This document shows positions 37,122 to 47,184 of a DNA stretch of 64,000 bases, piece by piece. A program made the position numbers and the translations under genes. Numbering within the stretch: position 1 is the first letter of the stretch; each line of letters opens with the position of its first letter. Below the pieces are notes generated by a model. That model ran no database searches. It was given only the letters and a program-made list of their open reading frames with translations, and was not told the origin of the DNA. Source of the stretch: Microcoleus sp. bin38.metabat.b11b12b14.051 (GTDB taxonomy: Bacteria; Cyanobacteriota; Cyanobacteriia; Cyanobacteriales; Microcoleaceae); NCBI RefSeq assembly GCF_013299165.1, contig NZ_JAAFKD010000006.1, positions 124,001 to 188,000 of the forward strand, given 5' to 3'.

Positions 37122-37659
37122 GATGGTTTACAGCTAACAATGAAACTAGCACAGTTAGTACCAGTATGGATAAATGTTTTTTACAGCTACTTTACCTGGT
37201 TTCCCCGGGACAGGACAAACTGCAATGCCCTCAATCTCTTCCTCCGCAAAAACACGGAGGACTGGTTGTTTCTAATCTGTGGTGCTGGAGGCACCATCCG
37301 CCCAAAAGCCTGTTTGAGCGGTATTTGGTGGCAAGGGCGAGAACGGTTTTAGCAGCCACCAGTTTTTGGGCATCCTGCACCATAAATTTTGTCTCAGCTA
37401 CCGAGATCGGGATTAATTAAATCTGGCTCGCGCGCCTGACGTTTTTAGACTGATCGGCTCAAATGTCAATTTGTCTAAATAATGCGGCTTTTTTTCGGCA
37501 AAACGGTCTATTTGGTTAGATATTTAATATTCATTTATTATATTCATGGGACTTGGGATTTGGGATTTTACATTTTCAGGCGTGCTGCTGGGTAATATAT
37601 ACTTGGACGCGCACCTGTTAACCTGAAATTTAAAATTTTAGATATCCCAGAACTGACTG
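37122..37659. other. Intergenic region between hetZ and a hypothetical gene
   Basis: About 540 bp between divergently transcribed genes. A small perfect hairpin (TCCTCCG/CGGAGGA, 37240-37261) is the only clear structure. The AT-rich part near 37500-37560 could hold promoters. Small frames here are unsupported. Confidence 0.45.
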
Positions 37660-38124
37660 ATGGATTTAGACCAACAGATTCAAGCACTGATCGACCAAGC
37701 TCCGCCAGACGGTTCGACGCCACAAATCCTCAAGGCGATCGCCCCGGCGCTGATTTTAATCGCCCAACAGCTACAGCATCTCGAATACTCGATCCTGCAA
37801 GCGGTAGACCAAAGTTGGGCGATCGTGGTTTTGAGCAATCTCAAGGAACCGGGACGCGAGAAAAAGGTGGTTTATGCTTTTCCCACTTTTCAAGATGCGT
37901 CGTCGGCAGCCGCCGTTGGGGGCGATCGCGTCAGGCCAGTGCCTTTGCCCGTTACTCACATCTTATTTCAGATGATAGCTCTCGAAGGTCTAGACAGCAT
38001 TGTTTTTTTTGAAAAGCCCGGGAATCAGGAAGTCGGGACGGAAATCCCCCGCCAGCAAGTGCAGGAGTTAGTTACCGTTTACTTGCAACAATATCGATCG
38101 GCTCCACCGCCGGATATTGCCTAA
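37660..38124 (+). CDS. Hypothetical protein, 154 aa
   Basis: A soluble protein with a mostly helical N-terminus (DLDQQIQALIDQAPPDG, PALILIAQQLQHLEYSILQ), a central strand pair (SWAIVVLSNL, KKVVYAFPTF) and a hydrophobic THILFQMIALEGLDSIVFFE segment too polar at its ends for a membrane helix. No catalytic motif is visible. Codon use and composition match neighbouring genes, so it is likely real. Function is unknown. It converges with sds, with AATTGGTAA-type repeats between. Confidence 0.7.
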   Translation: MDLDQQIQALIDQAPPDGSTPQILKAIAPALILIAQQLQHLEYSILQAVDQSWAIVVLSNLKEPGREKKVVYAFPTFQDASSAAAVGGDRVRPVPLPVTHILFQMIALEGLDSIVFFEKPGNQEVGTEIPRQQVQELVTVYLQQYRSAPPPDIA

Positions 38125-38154
38125 ATATAGCCTTTGTCAATAAGTCTGAGTATG

Positions 38155-38303
38155 TCCGGTAATTGGTAATGGAGAATTGGTAATTGCTAATTGCTCGCGT
38201 TCTGCATAACGCACTTAAGCAGCGCCATAACTCAATTCCTGATGAATTGGTAATAGGGAATTCTCCATTACCAATTCTCTCTTACCAATTCCCCGCAAAC
38301 TGT
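38155..38303. repeat. AATTGGTAAT-type direct and inverted repeats
   Basis: Several copies of GAATTGGTAAT on both strands between the hypothetical gene and the sds stop. They can fold into long AT-rich hairpins between the convergent genes. Confidence 0.6.
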
Positions 38304-38316
38304 AACTTTTTAACGT

Positions 38317-39288
38317 TTAATAAAGCCGGCTCAAAACGTAATCGGCTAAATCAATCAAAGCTTGACTGGACTCTGAATGGGGCAGGGCAGCTAGGTATTC
38401 GACAGCTTGCTGTGCGTGATGGGTTGCTAGTTCTCGCGATCGCTCTATGCCGCGAGAATCTGCTACCAGTGACAAAGCCTGCTCTATATCTCCTTCTTGG
38501 GCGAACTCCCGTTCTATGAGAACTTCCAAGTAAGGCTTTTCTTCCAGGGCAAATAGGGCTGGTGCTGTCAGATTACCGCTTCTGAGATCCGAGCCTGCGG
38601 GTTTCCCCAAAGTTTCCGTAGAAGCGGTGAAATCTAATATATCATCTACTATTTGAAAGGCCAAACCAATGTTGCGACCGTAGTTGTACAAATCGTCTGC
38701 GATTTCCGCTGAAACTTCGCTCAAACAGCCGGCAGCTTTGGAACTGTTGGCAATTAAAGACGCTGTTTTGTAATAACTTTTTTCGAGGTACGCTTCGATC
38801 GACAAGCTAGTGTCAAATCCATTTAGTCCCTGTTGAATTTCCCCCTCAGCTAAATCCATAATCACTTCTGAAAGCAGTTTGACTACTGGCAGGTTGTCCA
38901 GATTCGCCAAGTGCCATGAAGATTGAGCAAACAGAAAATCTCCCGCCAATACGGCCACTCGGTTGTTAAACCGACTGTGTACTGTGGGTACTCCCCGCCG
39001 CAGATCCGACTCGTCTACTACGTCGTCGTGAACTAGGCTAGCTGTGTGGATCATTTCCGTGATTTCAGCGAGACGGCGGTGTTTTTCCGTAATTAGACGA
39101 TCGGGCATCGTTGTCCGGGCCACCAATAAGACTATTGCGGGTCTCACCCGTTTTCCCTTTGTGCCGAATAAGTATTCTGCAGCCGCGTACAATATGGGAT
39201 GACGGGCACCCACTAACTGTTTTAAGTTTTCTGTCAACAGTCGCAGGTCTTCTTCAACCGAGGAAAATAGGAGAGTGCTAGAGATCAT
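38317..39288 (-). CDS. sds: Solanesyl diphosphate synthase
   Basis: Trans-prenyltransferase making the C45 chain for plastoquinone. The 323-aa protein shows GKRVRP (45-50), the first aspartate motif DDVVD (88-92), KTASLIA (174-180) and the second motif DDILD (215-219). Residues four and five before the first motif are small (S84, A83), which leaves a deep pocket consistent with a long product rather than geranylgeranyl diphosphate. Start and length are normal. A strong hairpin (39421-39448) lies upstream on the leader side. Confidence 0.93.
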   Translation of the reverse strand: MISSTLLFSSVEEDLRLLTENLKQLVGARHPILYAAAEYLFGTKGKRVRPAIVLLVARTTMPDRLITEKHRRLAEITEMIHTASLVHDDVVDESDLRRGVPTVHSRFNNRVAVLAGDFLFAQSSWHLANLDNLPVVKLLSEVIMDLAEGEIQQGLNGFDTSLSIEAYLEKSYYKTASLIANSSKAAGCLSEVSAEIADDLYNYGRNIGLAFQIVDDILDFTASTETLGKPAGSDLRSGNLTAPALFALEEKPYLEVLIEREFAQEGDIEQALSLVADSRGIERSRELATHHAQQAVEYLAALPHSESSQALIDLADYVLSRLY

Positions 39289-40292
39289 GGATACGCCGAC
39301 TCAAGCCGTAAAGTAACAAAATTTTACATATCATATCTTTATTTTAAGCCAATTCTCTGCAATAGGGAAGAAAATATAGGCGCTCGGCAGTTATTCTTCA
39401 TCTGTCGCCGGTTAAAACTGACCCGATTGTCTCCCGAGACAGTCGGGTTGCCCCTATTTTATCGAATCCCCGCGGCTCGAATGTCAAGAAGTGGCCCGGG
39501 CGAGCAGCAAGGCAAGGCGCATACCCGGACAAAATTCAAATCTCAGGAGTGTTTGTCACCAAGTGTTTTCTGACCAAGTGTCGGGAATGTAGCGCCAAAT
39601 TGCCCGGTACGATCTCGGCAGATAATTTTGAGTGCTGCTGCTGGGAAATTCTAGCACAGCGATACTTATACTCGATCGCGCCACAGCAGCGGCACCCAAG
39701 CGAGGTCAGCCGCTACCTGACTGGTAGGAAACCTGCCCAGAGGGTCTTCAGGGAACTCCACCGGGCCCTAAAATCATTAAAGCTGCCACCCACGCAGTTT
39801 GTTAATAATAAATTTCACTAATTGTGCAGAATTGTTAAGGACACAGCGAAAAAATCTCTAAATCCCAGAAACCCTGTGTTATTATAGGAATTAAGGATTT
39901 AAACAATTCTATACATTAAGTACAGCCAGACTGGCAGGTAGCTTTCAGATGCCTGTAAGATTTTCGTAGAGCCAGCCTTGTTAGTCAGATCGCAGCGAAA
40001 ATTTCTGGGACAGATTTTTAGTTTCTTGCAGCTAAAAATTTTCAGGAGTTAAGACTAGCGCATAAGATGTGCGCGGTAGCTCAAAGCAGCTAAAGTGGAC
40101 GGTTTTACGTTTTTTAAGCATCTGTAAAGCAGTAAGTCATTATTGACCGAGAACGCCTAAATGTTCCCGCCGGCTTGATATGGAAAAGCAGCCTTCAGAA
40201 CCAAGGCATAGTCTTGCGTGCTGACTTAATGTAGTAGGTCTTGAACTTGTCCTCCTCCTCCTCCTCCTAGTCCTTGACTTTTGGTTCTAATT
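39289..40292. other. 1-kb intergenic region upstream of sds and a small membrane-peptide gene
   Basis: No convincing gene. It contains the hairpin at 39421-39448, a long AT-rich stretch after 39840, and at 40251-40268 six CCT triplets in a row that resemble the anti-Shine-Dalgarno sequence. The stretch from about 39900 may be a long 5' leader or an unrecognised structured RNA. It does not match rnpB, tmRNA or signal-recognition-particle RNA as far as can be judged by eye. Confidence 0.45.
39421..39448. promoter_or_regulatory. 13-bp hairpin upstream of sds
   Basis: ACCCGATTGTCTC pairs with GAGACAGTCGGGT (one mismatch) around two bases. It lies about 130 bp upstream of the sds start in divergent DNA. 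It could end a transcript from the left or sit in the sds leader. Confidence 0.5.
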
Positions 40293-40412
40293 ATGATTTA
40301 TCGCGATATTCCTCTAATTATTCCTATTCTGGCCGCGGGTTATGTAATGACTATTTATGTACTGCTGATCTTGGCCGAACGTAGTTCTAAAATAACTCGA
40401 CTGGGCGAGTAG
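40293..40412 (+). CDS. Small single-helix membrane protein, 39 aa
   Basis: Product begins MIYRDIPLIIPILAAG and continues with a hydrophobic helix (YVMTIYVLLILAERSS), then a short polar tail and a stop. Size and shape resemble the small subunits of photosynthetic complexes, but it matches none of the Psb, Psa, Pet or Ndh small subunits I know, so no name is given. Support: a clean frame, a strong terminator about 75 bp downstream and a long untranslated leader. There is no standard Shine-Dalgarno sequence. A CCT tract lies just upstream. Confidence 0.5.
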   Translation: MIYRDIPLIIPILAAGYVMTIYVLLILAERSSKITRLGE

Positions 40413-40486
40413 TGTAGTGCTGGGGAGCATCTGGCCGGCTGCCTAGCACTCGCCTCCTGAGAGACTCAAATTCTGAATATTCAAAG

Positions 40487-40531
40487 ATCACCCTGCCTTG
40501 AAAGCTTGCACGCCAAGGCAGGGTGATTTTT
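40487..40531 (+). terminator. Strong intrinsic terminator
   Basis: ATCACCCTGCCTTG and CAAGGCAGGGTGAT form a perfect 14-bp stem around a 13-nt loop, followed by TTTT. It terminates the transcript of the small membrane-peptide gene. Confidence 0.9.
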
Positions 40532-40727
40532 GACAATTGGCCGCACCGTGATGTTGTGCGGGTTGAGAATATGTGTGGCGATAGCTGCGAACACATATCC
40601 GTGGTTAAACTGATATAAATAATGTTGCTCCTTGACAGTAATTAATATCGCAGTTCTCAAAAAGATGACGCAAAAGACCAGCTCGATGTCTCAATTTTTA
40701 CCCGAAGAGCTCTCGTCGATCCGGGCT

Positions 40728-40769
40728 AATCTAAAATCTAAAATCTAAAATCTAAAATTTTAAATCTAA
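40728..40769. repeat. Short tandem repeat (CTAAAAT)n
   Basis: Four to five CTAAAAT heptamers ending in AATTTTAAATCTAAG, upstream of the giant kinase gene. Nothing else is evident between 40532 and 40835. Confidence 0.85.
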
Positions 40770-40835
40770 GCCTGTGCCTCACTTGTTTGAGAAAGGCTAG
40801 AGTTTCCTCCACCTGCTCCCTAAGATTCTGCAGCT

Positions 40836-43800
40836 ATGCTCCACTTTCCAGGCTACAAAATTTTCAGGAAAATTCATGAAAGCGATCGCTCTCTAGTTTA
40901 CCAGGGAGTGCGATCGGCCGACGGCGATCGCGCAATTTTCAAGATACTCAAGCAAGACTACCCGACTCCGGCAGCACTCGCGCGCCACAAGCAAGAATAT
41001 GAAATCATCCGCAGCTTAAATCTCGCAGGAGTCGTCAAAGCTTACAGCTTAGAACAGTACGATCGTTATCTGGTTATCGTCCTAGAAGATTTTGGAGGCG
41101 AATCTCTCAAAAGGCTGATGCAGTCTGAGCCTTTTACCTTATCGGAATCTCTGGGCTTCGCCATTGAAATAGCCGACATTTTAGGCGAGCTCCACGCTGC
41201 GAATATCATACACAAAGATATCAACCCCGCCAACATAGTTTACAATCGCAGCACCAACCAACTCAAAATTATTGACTTTGGAATTGCCAGCGTCTGCGCG
41301 CCGGAAAAATTAAGCGGCGAGACGCCCGCCCTCAAAAATCCCCATGTTTTAGAAGGCACTCTCGCCTATATGTCTCCAGAACAAACTGGCAGAATGAACC
41401 GCACCCTAGATTATCGCACGGACTATTACTCTCTCGGCGCCACGCTCTATGAAATGGTGACTCGCCAACTGCCTTTTGGAACCGCCCGCGCCCTAGAATT
41501 AGTACACTGCCACATTGCCAAACAGCCACAACAGGCCGCCGAAGTCGATCGCACAATTCCCGCAGCAGTTTCCAATATTATCGCCAAATTATTAGCTAAA
41601 AATGCAGACGATCGCTACCAAAGTGCCAGAGGCATCAAAGCAGATTTAGAAGAATGTCTAAACCAATTAAACACGCGCGGTAAGATATCACACATCTCCC
41701 TAGCCAGCCAAGATATTTCCGATAAATTTCAAATTCCTCAAAAGCTGTACGGACGCGAAACACAAATAAAAACTTTAGTAGCAGCCTGGGAGAGAATTAC
41801 CGACAGTCGCCCCCGTTCTCCAGAACAAAAACGGGTAGAAATGATGTTTGTAGTAGGTGATTTCGGTAGCGGAAAGTCATCGCTGGCTAGAGAAATTTAT
41901 CAGCCAGTTATCGAAAAACAGGGCTATTTTATCAGCGGAAAATTTAACAGATTGCAGGAAAAAGTTCCTTACAGTGCTGTCGTAAAAGCTTTTGAAGATT
42001 TGCTCCAACAAATTCTTGGAGAAAGCGAAATAAGATTTAAACAATGGCGCGCTAAAATATTAGATGCTATCGCGCCCAACGCTGGAGTAATAATCGATAT
42101 GATTCCAGATTTAGAATTAATTGTCGGGCAACAACCCGCGGTACCACCGCTAGATAAAGAGCAGGCTTACAATCGTTTTAATCTAGTATTTATGCAATTT
42201 CTGCGGGTATTTTGTTCCCAGGAACATCCCTTAGTTATTTTTCTGGACGATTTGCACTGGGCAGACTCGGCTAGCCTAAAATTAATACAACTAATGGTAG
42301 CTGGTAAAATGGCAACCCCAGCCCACAAAAATATTGAGAATGCCCAACCAATAACCGCTAGCAACTTATCTCTGGCGCCGCCCGAATATTTATTGATTGT
42401 TGGGGCATATAGCTACAACAATGTGAGTCCGCTTCATCCTTTGATGGCGACAGTGGCAGAATTGCCAAAACTGGGAGCAAACATCAATCAAATTACCTTA
42501 GCTCCGTTGGAAATAGCAGACATTACTAATTTGATTGCTGACACGTTACACAGCGACCAAAAATCAGTAGCACCCCTAGCAGGATTGGTGAGGCGGAAAA
42601 CTGGGGGCAATCCTTTCTTTGTGAGTGAATTCCTGAAAATGCTGCACGCCGAAAATTTAATAACTTTTAGTTTTACCAGATATCCCCAGTTAAATTTTGA
42701 TGCTGCTTTATTGCCAGGTGACGCCCGAGAATTGACCAATAATTATGCACAAATTAAAACAGGATGGCAGTGGGATATTGATGAAATTGAGGAAATGGAA
42801 ATTACTAATAATGTAGTCGAGTTGATGATTGCAAAATTGCAAAAATTGCCGGAAGCAACCCAGGAAGTTTTACACTTAGCAGCTTGTGCGGGAACAGATT
42901 TTGACTTGCACCTGCTGTCTGTGATTTGCGAAAACTCTCTGGAGTTAGTATTTGCCGACCTCCTCCCGGCACTGGAGTCTGGTTTGATATTAGCGGTTTC
43001 GGAAGTAAATAGCGATGTGTTAATTATGAATTTTAAGTTTTTGCACTATCGAGTGCAGCAAGCGGCCTATGCTTTGATTGACGAGCAGCAGCAAAAAATA
43101 TTTCACTGGCAAATAGGTTGCTTTTTATGGAAGAATACAGCGGAATCTCGGCTGACAGATGAGATATTTAATATTGTAGATCATATTAATATGGCTCTCA
43201 AAGATCTTTTGAATTTAACAACGATATTTACTGAGGAAAAACGATATCAAATTGCTGAGTTAAATTTGATGGCTGGCAAAAAAGCTAAGGCGGCTGGGGC
43301 TTATGCTGCTGCGGTTATGTATTTAAATCTCAGTCGGAGATTGCTGGCCGATGCAAACTGGGTACAGCAGTATGAATTAACTTTAGATATTTATGTAGAA
43401 TCAGTTGAGGCTGCGTATTTTAGCGGCGAATTTGATCTGATGGAACATTTATGTGAGACTGTCTTGTTGCAAGGGAGAACTCTGCTGGATAAAATCAAAG
43501 TTTATGAGGTAAAAATTCAAGCTTATATCGTGCAGAGGAGACAGCTAGAAGCGATCGCTCTCGCCCGGGAAGTGCTAGCACAATTTGGCGTCAGTTTTCC
43601 AGACACTGCTGACGAGTCAAGCATTCAGCGACAATTAGAGCAAGCACGGGTCAAATTAGCCGGAAAAAATATCGAAGACTTAATTTATCTGCCTTTGATG
43701 ACTTCTCCGGAACAACTCGCAGCAATGCGGCTCGCCGCGAGTATAGTTCCTGCTGCCTTTCACTGCGCTCCTCAACTATTAACTCCGCTAGTTTTGTCAC

Positions 43801-46800
43801 AGATTAATTTATGTATTCAGTATGGAAATTCACCGACTTCTGCATTATTTTATGTGGCTTGGGGCGTAGTTTTAAACAAGGAATTTCAAGATATTGAATC
43901 TGCGAATAAGTTAGGCGAATTGGCTTTAAACTTAGTATCGATGTTCAATGCCAAAAGCCTCAAATGTAGGATTTTATATGTAGTAGCAGCTTGTATCGCT
44001 CACACGAAGTACCATGTCAGGGAAAGCCTGCCCATGTTCCGAGAAAGCTATCAAACTGCGCTCAAAAATGGAGATTTTGAGTTAGTCGGTTATTGTGCCA
44101 AACAAAAATCTCAATATGCTTATTTTGTGGGGCAAGAACTTACAGAACTAAAACGCGAAATTGCCGAGTCTAGCAAGTTGCTAGCTCAACTCAAGCAATC
44201 CATAAACTTGCTGTGCAATCAAATATTTCATCAAGCGGTGCTTAACTTGCTGGGCGAGGCAGATAATCCCTGCAATTTATCCGGGACAGCTTGCACGGAA
44301 GAACACGTGGTGCCGCTGCTGGCACAAGCATACGATCGCACTGGGCTTCATTACTTTTATTTGCACAAACTCGTACTTTGTTATTTGTTTGGCGATTTGT
44401 CCGATGCACTGAAGAATGCCGCAAAGTTTAGAGAAGTTTTACCGGAAGGAACTGTTTTTTTAACTCTGCCACTGTTCTATTTTTACGATTCTTTGGCTGC
44501 ACTAGCAGCGTATTGTGAGGCGGATGTATTGGAACGAGAAGTTTTGCTAAACAGAGTAGGAGAAAACCAAAAAAAATTGCAGAAAGTGGCGAAACACGCC
44601 CCGATGAATCACTTGCAGAAATTGTATCTGATTGAGGCAGAGAAACATCGGGTTTTGGGCGAGAATTTTCAGGCAATGGAAGAGTACGATCGCGCGATTA
44701 GTTTAGCCAAGGAAAACGAATATCTTAACGAAGAGGCTCTCGCTCACGAATTGGCGGCTAAATTTTATATGGGTTGGGGGAAAGATAAGATTGCGCGAGT
44801 TTATTTGGCGGATGCTCATTACTGCTACACCCACTGGGGAGCGAAAGCCAAAGTTGAGGATTTGGAAAAAAAGTATCCCCGATTTTTAATCAGAATTCCG
44901 GCGTCAACCATCATCAGCAGCGATTGCGCTACGATTACGAATATTTCCAACAGCCGCGATTCCAGCCGAAGTTTTGATTTGAATGCAGTGCTGAAAGCCT
45001 CTGGTGCGATCGCTAGCGAGATTGTTCTGGACAAGTTACTGGCGAAGTTAATGAGAATTATGTTGCAAAATGCGGGGGCGGAAAAGGGATTTTTGATTTT
45101 GGAAAACCGAGGTCAGTTGCTGGTAGAAGCTTCGGGAAAAATAGATGGCGATCGCGTCGATATTTTGCAGTCGATTCCTGCCGAGCGATGCCTGCCTGTT
45201 TCCATCATTAACTATGTCGCCCGCAGCAAACAAAGTGTTGTCGAAGATTACGCAGCTCATAAAGGAAACTTTAGTCGCGATCCGTATATTGTCAAACATC
45301 ATTCTCAATCTATATTGTGCGCGCCTTTGCTGAATCAAGGTCAATTAATTGGGATGATTTATTTAGAAAATAATCTGACTACCAGTGCTTTTACTGATGA
45401 CAGGGTAGAGGTTTTGCAACTATTGTCTACCCAGGCTGCTGTTTCGATTGCTAATGCTAAACTTTATGCAGAAGTGCGGGAAAGTCAAAGCAATTTGACG
45501 CAGTTTTTAGAAGCTGTGCCGGTGGGAATAGCCGTGCACAATCCTAAGGGCGAGGTATCCTATATCAATCAAACTGGACAGCGGTTGCTGGGTAAATTTT
45601 TTGCGCCGTCAGCTACAGGTGAAGAGTTGGTGTCAGGTGATCAAATTTATATTTCAGGAAGCGAGAGCCCGTGTTCTGAACAACAATTGCCGGCCAAGCG
45701 AGCGCTCAATGGTGAAAATGCGATCGCTGATAATTTAGAAGTTCGCAGCTCCGGTAAAATCGTGCCTTTTGAAATGCACTCGAAACCAATTTTTGACAAC
45801 AAAAACAAGATTGTCTACGCGATTACGGCTTTCAGCGACATCACCGCTCGCAAACAAGCTGACAAGTTGGTAGGAGAGTACAATAGAACCTTGGAAACGC
45901 AAGTAGCCGATCGCACCCGAGAACTTTCCGAAGCCCTGCAAAACCTGCAAGTCACGCAGCGAGAGCTGATTCAATCAGAAAAAATGGCAGCATTGGGACA
46001 GCTTGTTGCCGGCGTGGCTCACGAAATTAATACTCCCCTGGGTGCGATTCGCTCGTCAGTCGATAATTTAGCCGACTTTTTTAATCAAAATCTTGGCGAA
46101 ATCGCCGATTTTTTCCACAAAATGTCCCCGCAACGTTACTCTGATTTAATGAAGCTGCTGCGATACGAGCCGCAGGCGATCGGCTTTTCCAACAGAGAAA
46201 AACGCCAGTTTAAAAGAGCTTTGATTCAGCAGCTATCAAACAGCTCTGTTGCCAATCCAGAAACAGTAGCCGACACTTTAGTTGACATCGGCATTTACGA
46301 CAATATCGAATCTATTTTGCCTTTGCTGCAAGACCCCACCAGCTCGGATATTTTGCAGCAGGCTTATCAACTTGCTACTTTGCAAAGAAGCACGAATACT
46401 ATTATCACAGCTACAGATAGAGCAGCTAAAGTAGTTTTTGCTTTAAAAACATATTCTCGACATAATTCTACGGGAGAAAAAGTAAAAGCCAATATTATTG
46501 ACGGTATTGAAACTATATTAACTCTTTATTACAACCAACTCAAGCACGGGGTAGAATTGGTCAGAGATTATCAAGATGGACTGCCTGAATTGTTGTGCTA
46601 TCCAGACGAACTCAATCAAGTTTGGACAAATCTGATTCACAATGCCCTGCAAGCGATGGAAAATTGCGGAATTTTAAGAGTAGAGGTGAGAGCCAAAAAT
46701 TTGCTGCTGAGCGTCAGCGTCACGGATAATGGTAAGGGAATTGCGCCGGAGGTTTTGCCGCGAATATTTGAGCCGTTTTTTACCACAAAACCCGCAGGTG

Positions 46801-46928
46801 AAGGCACTGGCTTGGGACTGGATATTGTGAAAAAAATTGTGGAAAAACATTCGGGTAAAATAGAAGTAACATCAGTTATCGGTCAAACGACCTTTACCGT
46901 GTCAATTCCGATCGCCCGATCGCGCTAG
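40836..46928 (+). CDS. Giant Ser/Thr kinase-ATPase-GAF-PAS-histidine kinase
   Basis: A 2030-aa cytoplasmic signalling protein. In order: Hanks-type kinase (1-270; K36, HKDINPAN with D128, DFG at 147, APE-region YMSPEQ); AAA/ORC-like ATPase (Walker A GDFGSGKSS 341-349, Walker B VIFLDDLHWAD); a long helical TPR-like region (about 650-1290); GAF (1390-1540); PAS (1550-1675); coiled coil; histidine kinase with H1729 (GVAHEINTPLGAIRSS) and an ATPase domain (about 1900-2030; GEGTGLGL). This is the cyanobacterial HstK-type layout joining two kinase chemistries. The phosphoacceptor hairpin contains an unusual insertion of about 90 residues shared with the next gene's product. The expected HRDxK lysine is replaced by N. 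Confidence 0.93.
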   Translation: MLHFPGYKIFRKIHESDRSLVYQGVRSADGDRAIFKILKQDYPTPAALARHKQEYEIIRSLNLAGVVKAYSLEQYDRYLVIVLEDFGGESLKRLMQSEPFTLSESLGFAIEIADILGELHAANIIHKDINPANIVYNRSTNQLKIIDFGIASVCAPEKLSGETPALKNPHVLEGTLAYMSPEQTGRMNRTLDYRTDYYSLGATLYEMVTRQLPFGTARALELVHCHIAKQPQQAAEVDRTIPAAVSNIIAKLLAKNADDRYQSARGIKADLEECLNQLNTRGKISHISLASQDISDKFQIPQKLYGRETQIKTLVAAWERITDSRPRSPEQKRVEMMFVVGDFGSGKSSLAREIYQPVIEKQGYFISGKFNRLQEKVPYSAVVKAFEDLLQQILGESEIRFKQWRAKILDAIAPNAGVIIDMIPDLELIVGQQPAVPPLDKEQAYNRFNLVFMQFLRVFCSQEHPLVIFLDDLHWADSASLKLIQLMVAGKMATPAHKNIENAQPITASNLSLAPPEYLLIVGAYSYNNVSPLHPLMATVAELPKLGANINQITLAPLEIADITNLIADTLHSDQKSVAPLAGLVRRKTGGNPFFVSEFLKMLHAENLITFSFTRYPQLNFDAALLPGDARELTNNYAQIKTGWQWDIDEIEEMEITNNVVELMIAKLQKLPEATQEVLHLAACAGTDFDLHLLSVICENSLELVFADLLPALESGLILAVSEVNSDVLIMNFKFLHYRVQQAAYALIDEQQQKIFHWQIGCFLWKNTAESRLTDEIFNIVDHINMALKDLLNLTTIFTEEKRYQIAELNLMAGKKAKAAGAYAAAVMYLNLSRRLLADANWVQQYELTLDIYVESVEAAYFSGEFDLMEHLCETVLLQGRTLLDKIKVYEVKIQAYIVQRRQLEAIALAREVLAQFGVSFPDTADESSIQRQLEQARVKLAGKNIEDLIYLPLMTSPEQLAAMRLAASIVPAAFHCAPQLLTPLVLSQINLCIQYGNSPTSALFYVAWGVVLNKEFQDIESANKLGELALNLVSMFNAKSLKCRILYVVAACIAHTKYHVRESLPMFRESYQTALKNGDFELVGYCAKQKSQYAYFVGQELTELKREIAESSKLLAQLKQSINLLCNQIFHQAVLNLLGEADNPCNLSGTACTEEHVVPLLAQAYDRTGLHYFYLHKLVLCYLFGDLSDALKNAAKFREVLPEGTVFLTLPLFYFYDSLAALAAYCEADVLEREVLLNRVGENQKKLQKVAKHAPMNHLQKLYLIEAEKHRVLGENFQAMEEYDRAISLAKENEYLNEEALAHELAAKFYMGWGKDKIARVYLADAHYCYTHWGAKAKVEDLEKKYPRFLIRIPASTIISSDCATITNISNSRDSSRSFDLNAVLKASGAIASEIVLDKLLAKLMRIMLQNAGAEKGFLILENRGQLLVEASGKIDGDRVDILQSIPAERCLPVSIINYVARSKQSVVEDYAAHKGNFSRDPYIVKHHSQSILCAPLLNQGQLIGMIYLENNLTTSAFTDDRVEVLQLLSTQAAVSIANAKLYAEVRESQSNLTQFLEAVPVGIAVHNPKGEVSYINQTGQRLLGKFFAPSATGEELVSGDQIYISGSESPCSEQQLPAKRALNGENAIADNLEVRSSGKIVPFEMHSKPIFDNKNKIVYAITAFSDITARKQADKLVGEYNRTLETQVADRTRELSEALQNLQVTQRELIQSEKMAALGQLVAGVAHEINTPLGAIRSSVDNLADFFNQNLGEIADFFHKMSPQRYSDLMKLLRYEPQAIGFSNREKRQFKRALIQQLSNSSVANPETVADTLVDIGIYDNIESILPLLQDPTSSDILQQAYQLATLQRSTNTIITATDRAAKVVFALKTYSRHNSTGEKVKANIIDGIETILTLYYNQLKHGVELVRDYQDGLPELLCYPDELNQVWTNLIHNALQAMENCGILRVEVRAKNLLLSVSVTDNGKGIAPEVLPRIFEPFFTTKPAGEGTGLGLDIVKKIVEKHSGKIEVTSVIGQTTFTVSIPIARSR

Positions 46929-47184
46929 AGCACTAGGAATGATACCGATGCACGACAAAAAGTGCAACTTTAGACAAGTGTCAAAAACAATCAAAAAGTC
47001 CGGCAGGGCTCCAAATCCTAATGCAATCGGTCATTCTCATCTAAAATCTCAAGGTGAAAATCTCAAATGGTATGAGACAGATGTCAAGCCTCGATTTGCG
47101 CGATCGCCCTACCACTGTCAAATCTAAAATCTAAAATGGTATTAATTGTAGGTTCCGCCTGCATCTATTTCCCTGAATTTGCCT

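Noticed and set aside
39549-39821. 90-codon plus-strand frame upstream of sds
   Set aside because: Cys/Arg-rich translation without family pattern, signal or ribosome-binding site.
39900-40290. Possible housekeeping RNA (RNase P, tmRNA, 6S) upstream of the small membrane peptide
   Set aside because: None of the conserved motifs of those RNAs was found by eye. Left as an unexplained leader.
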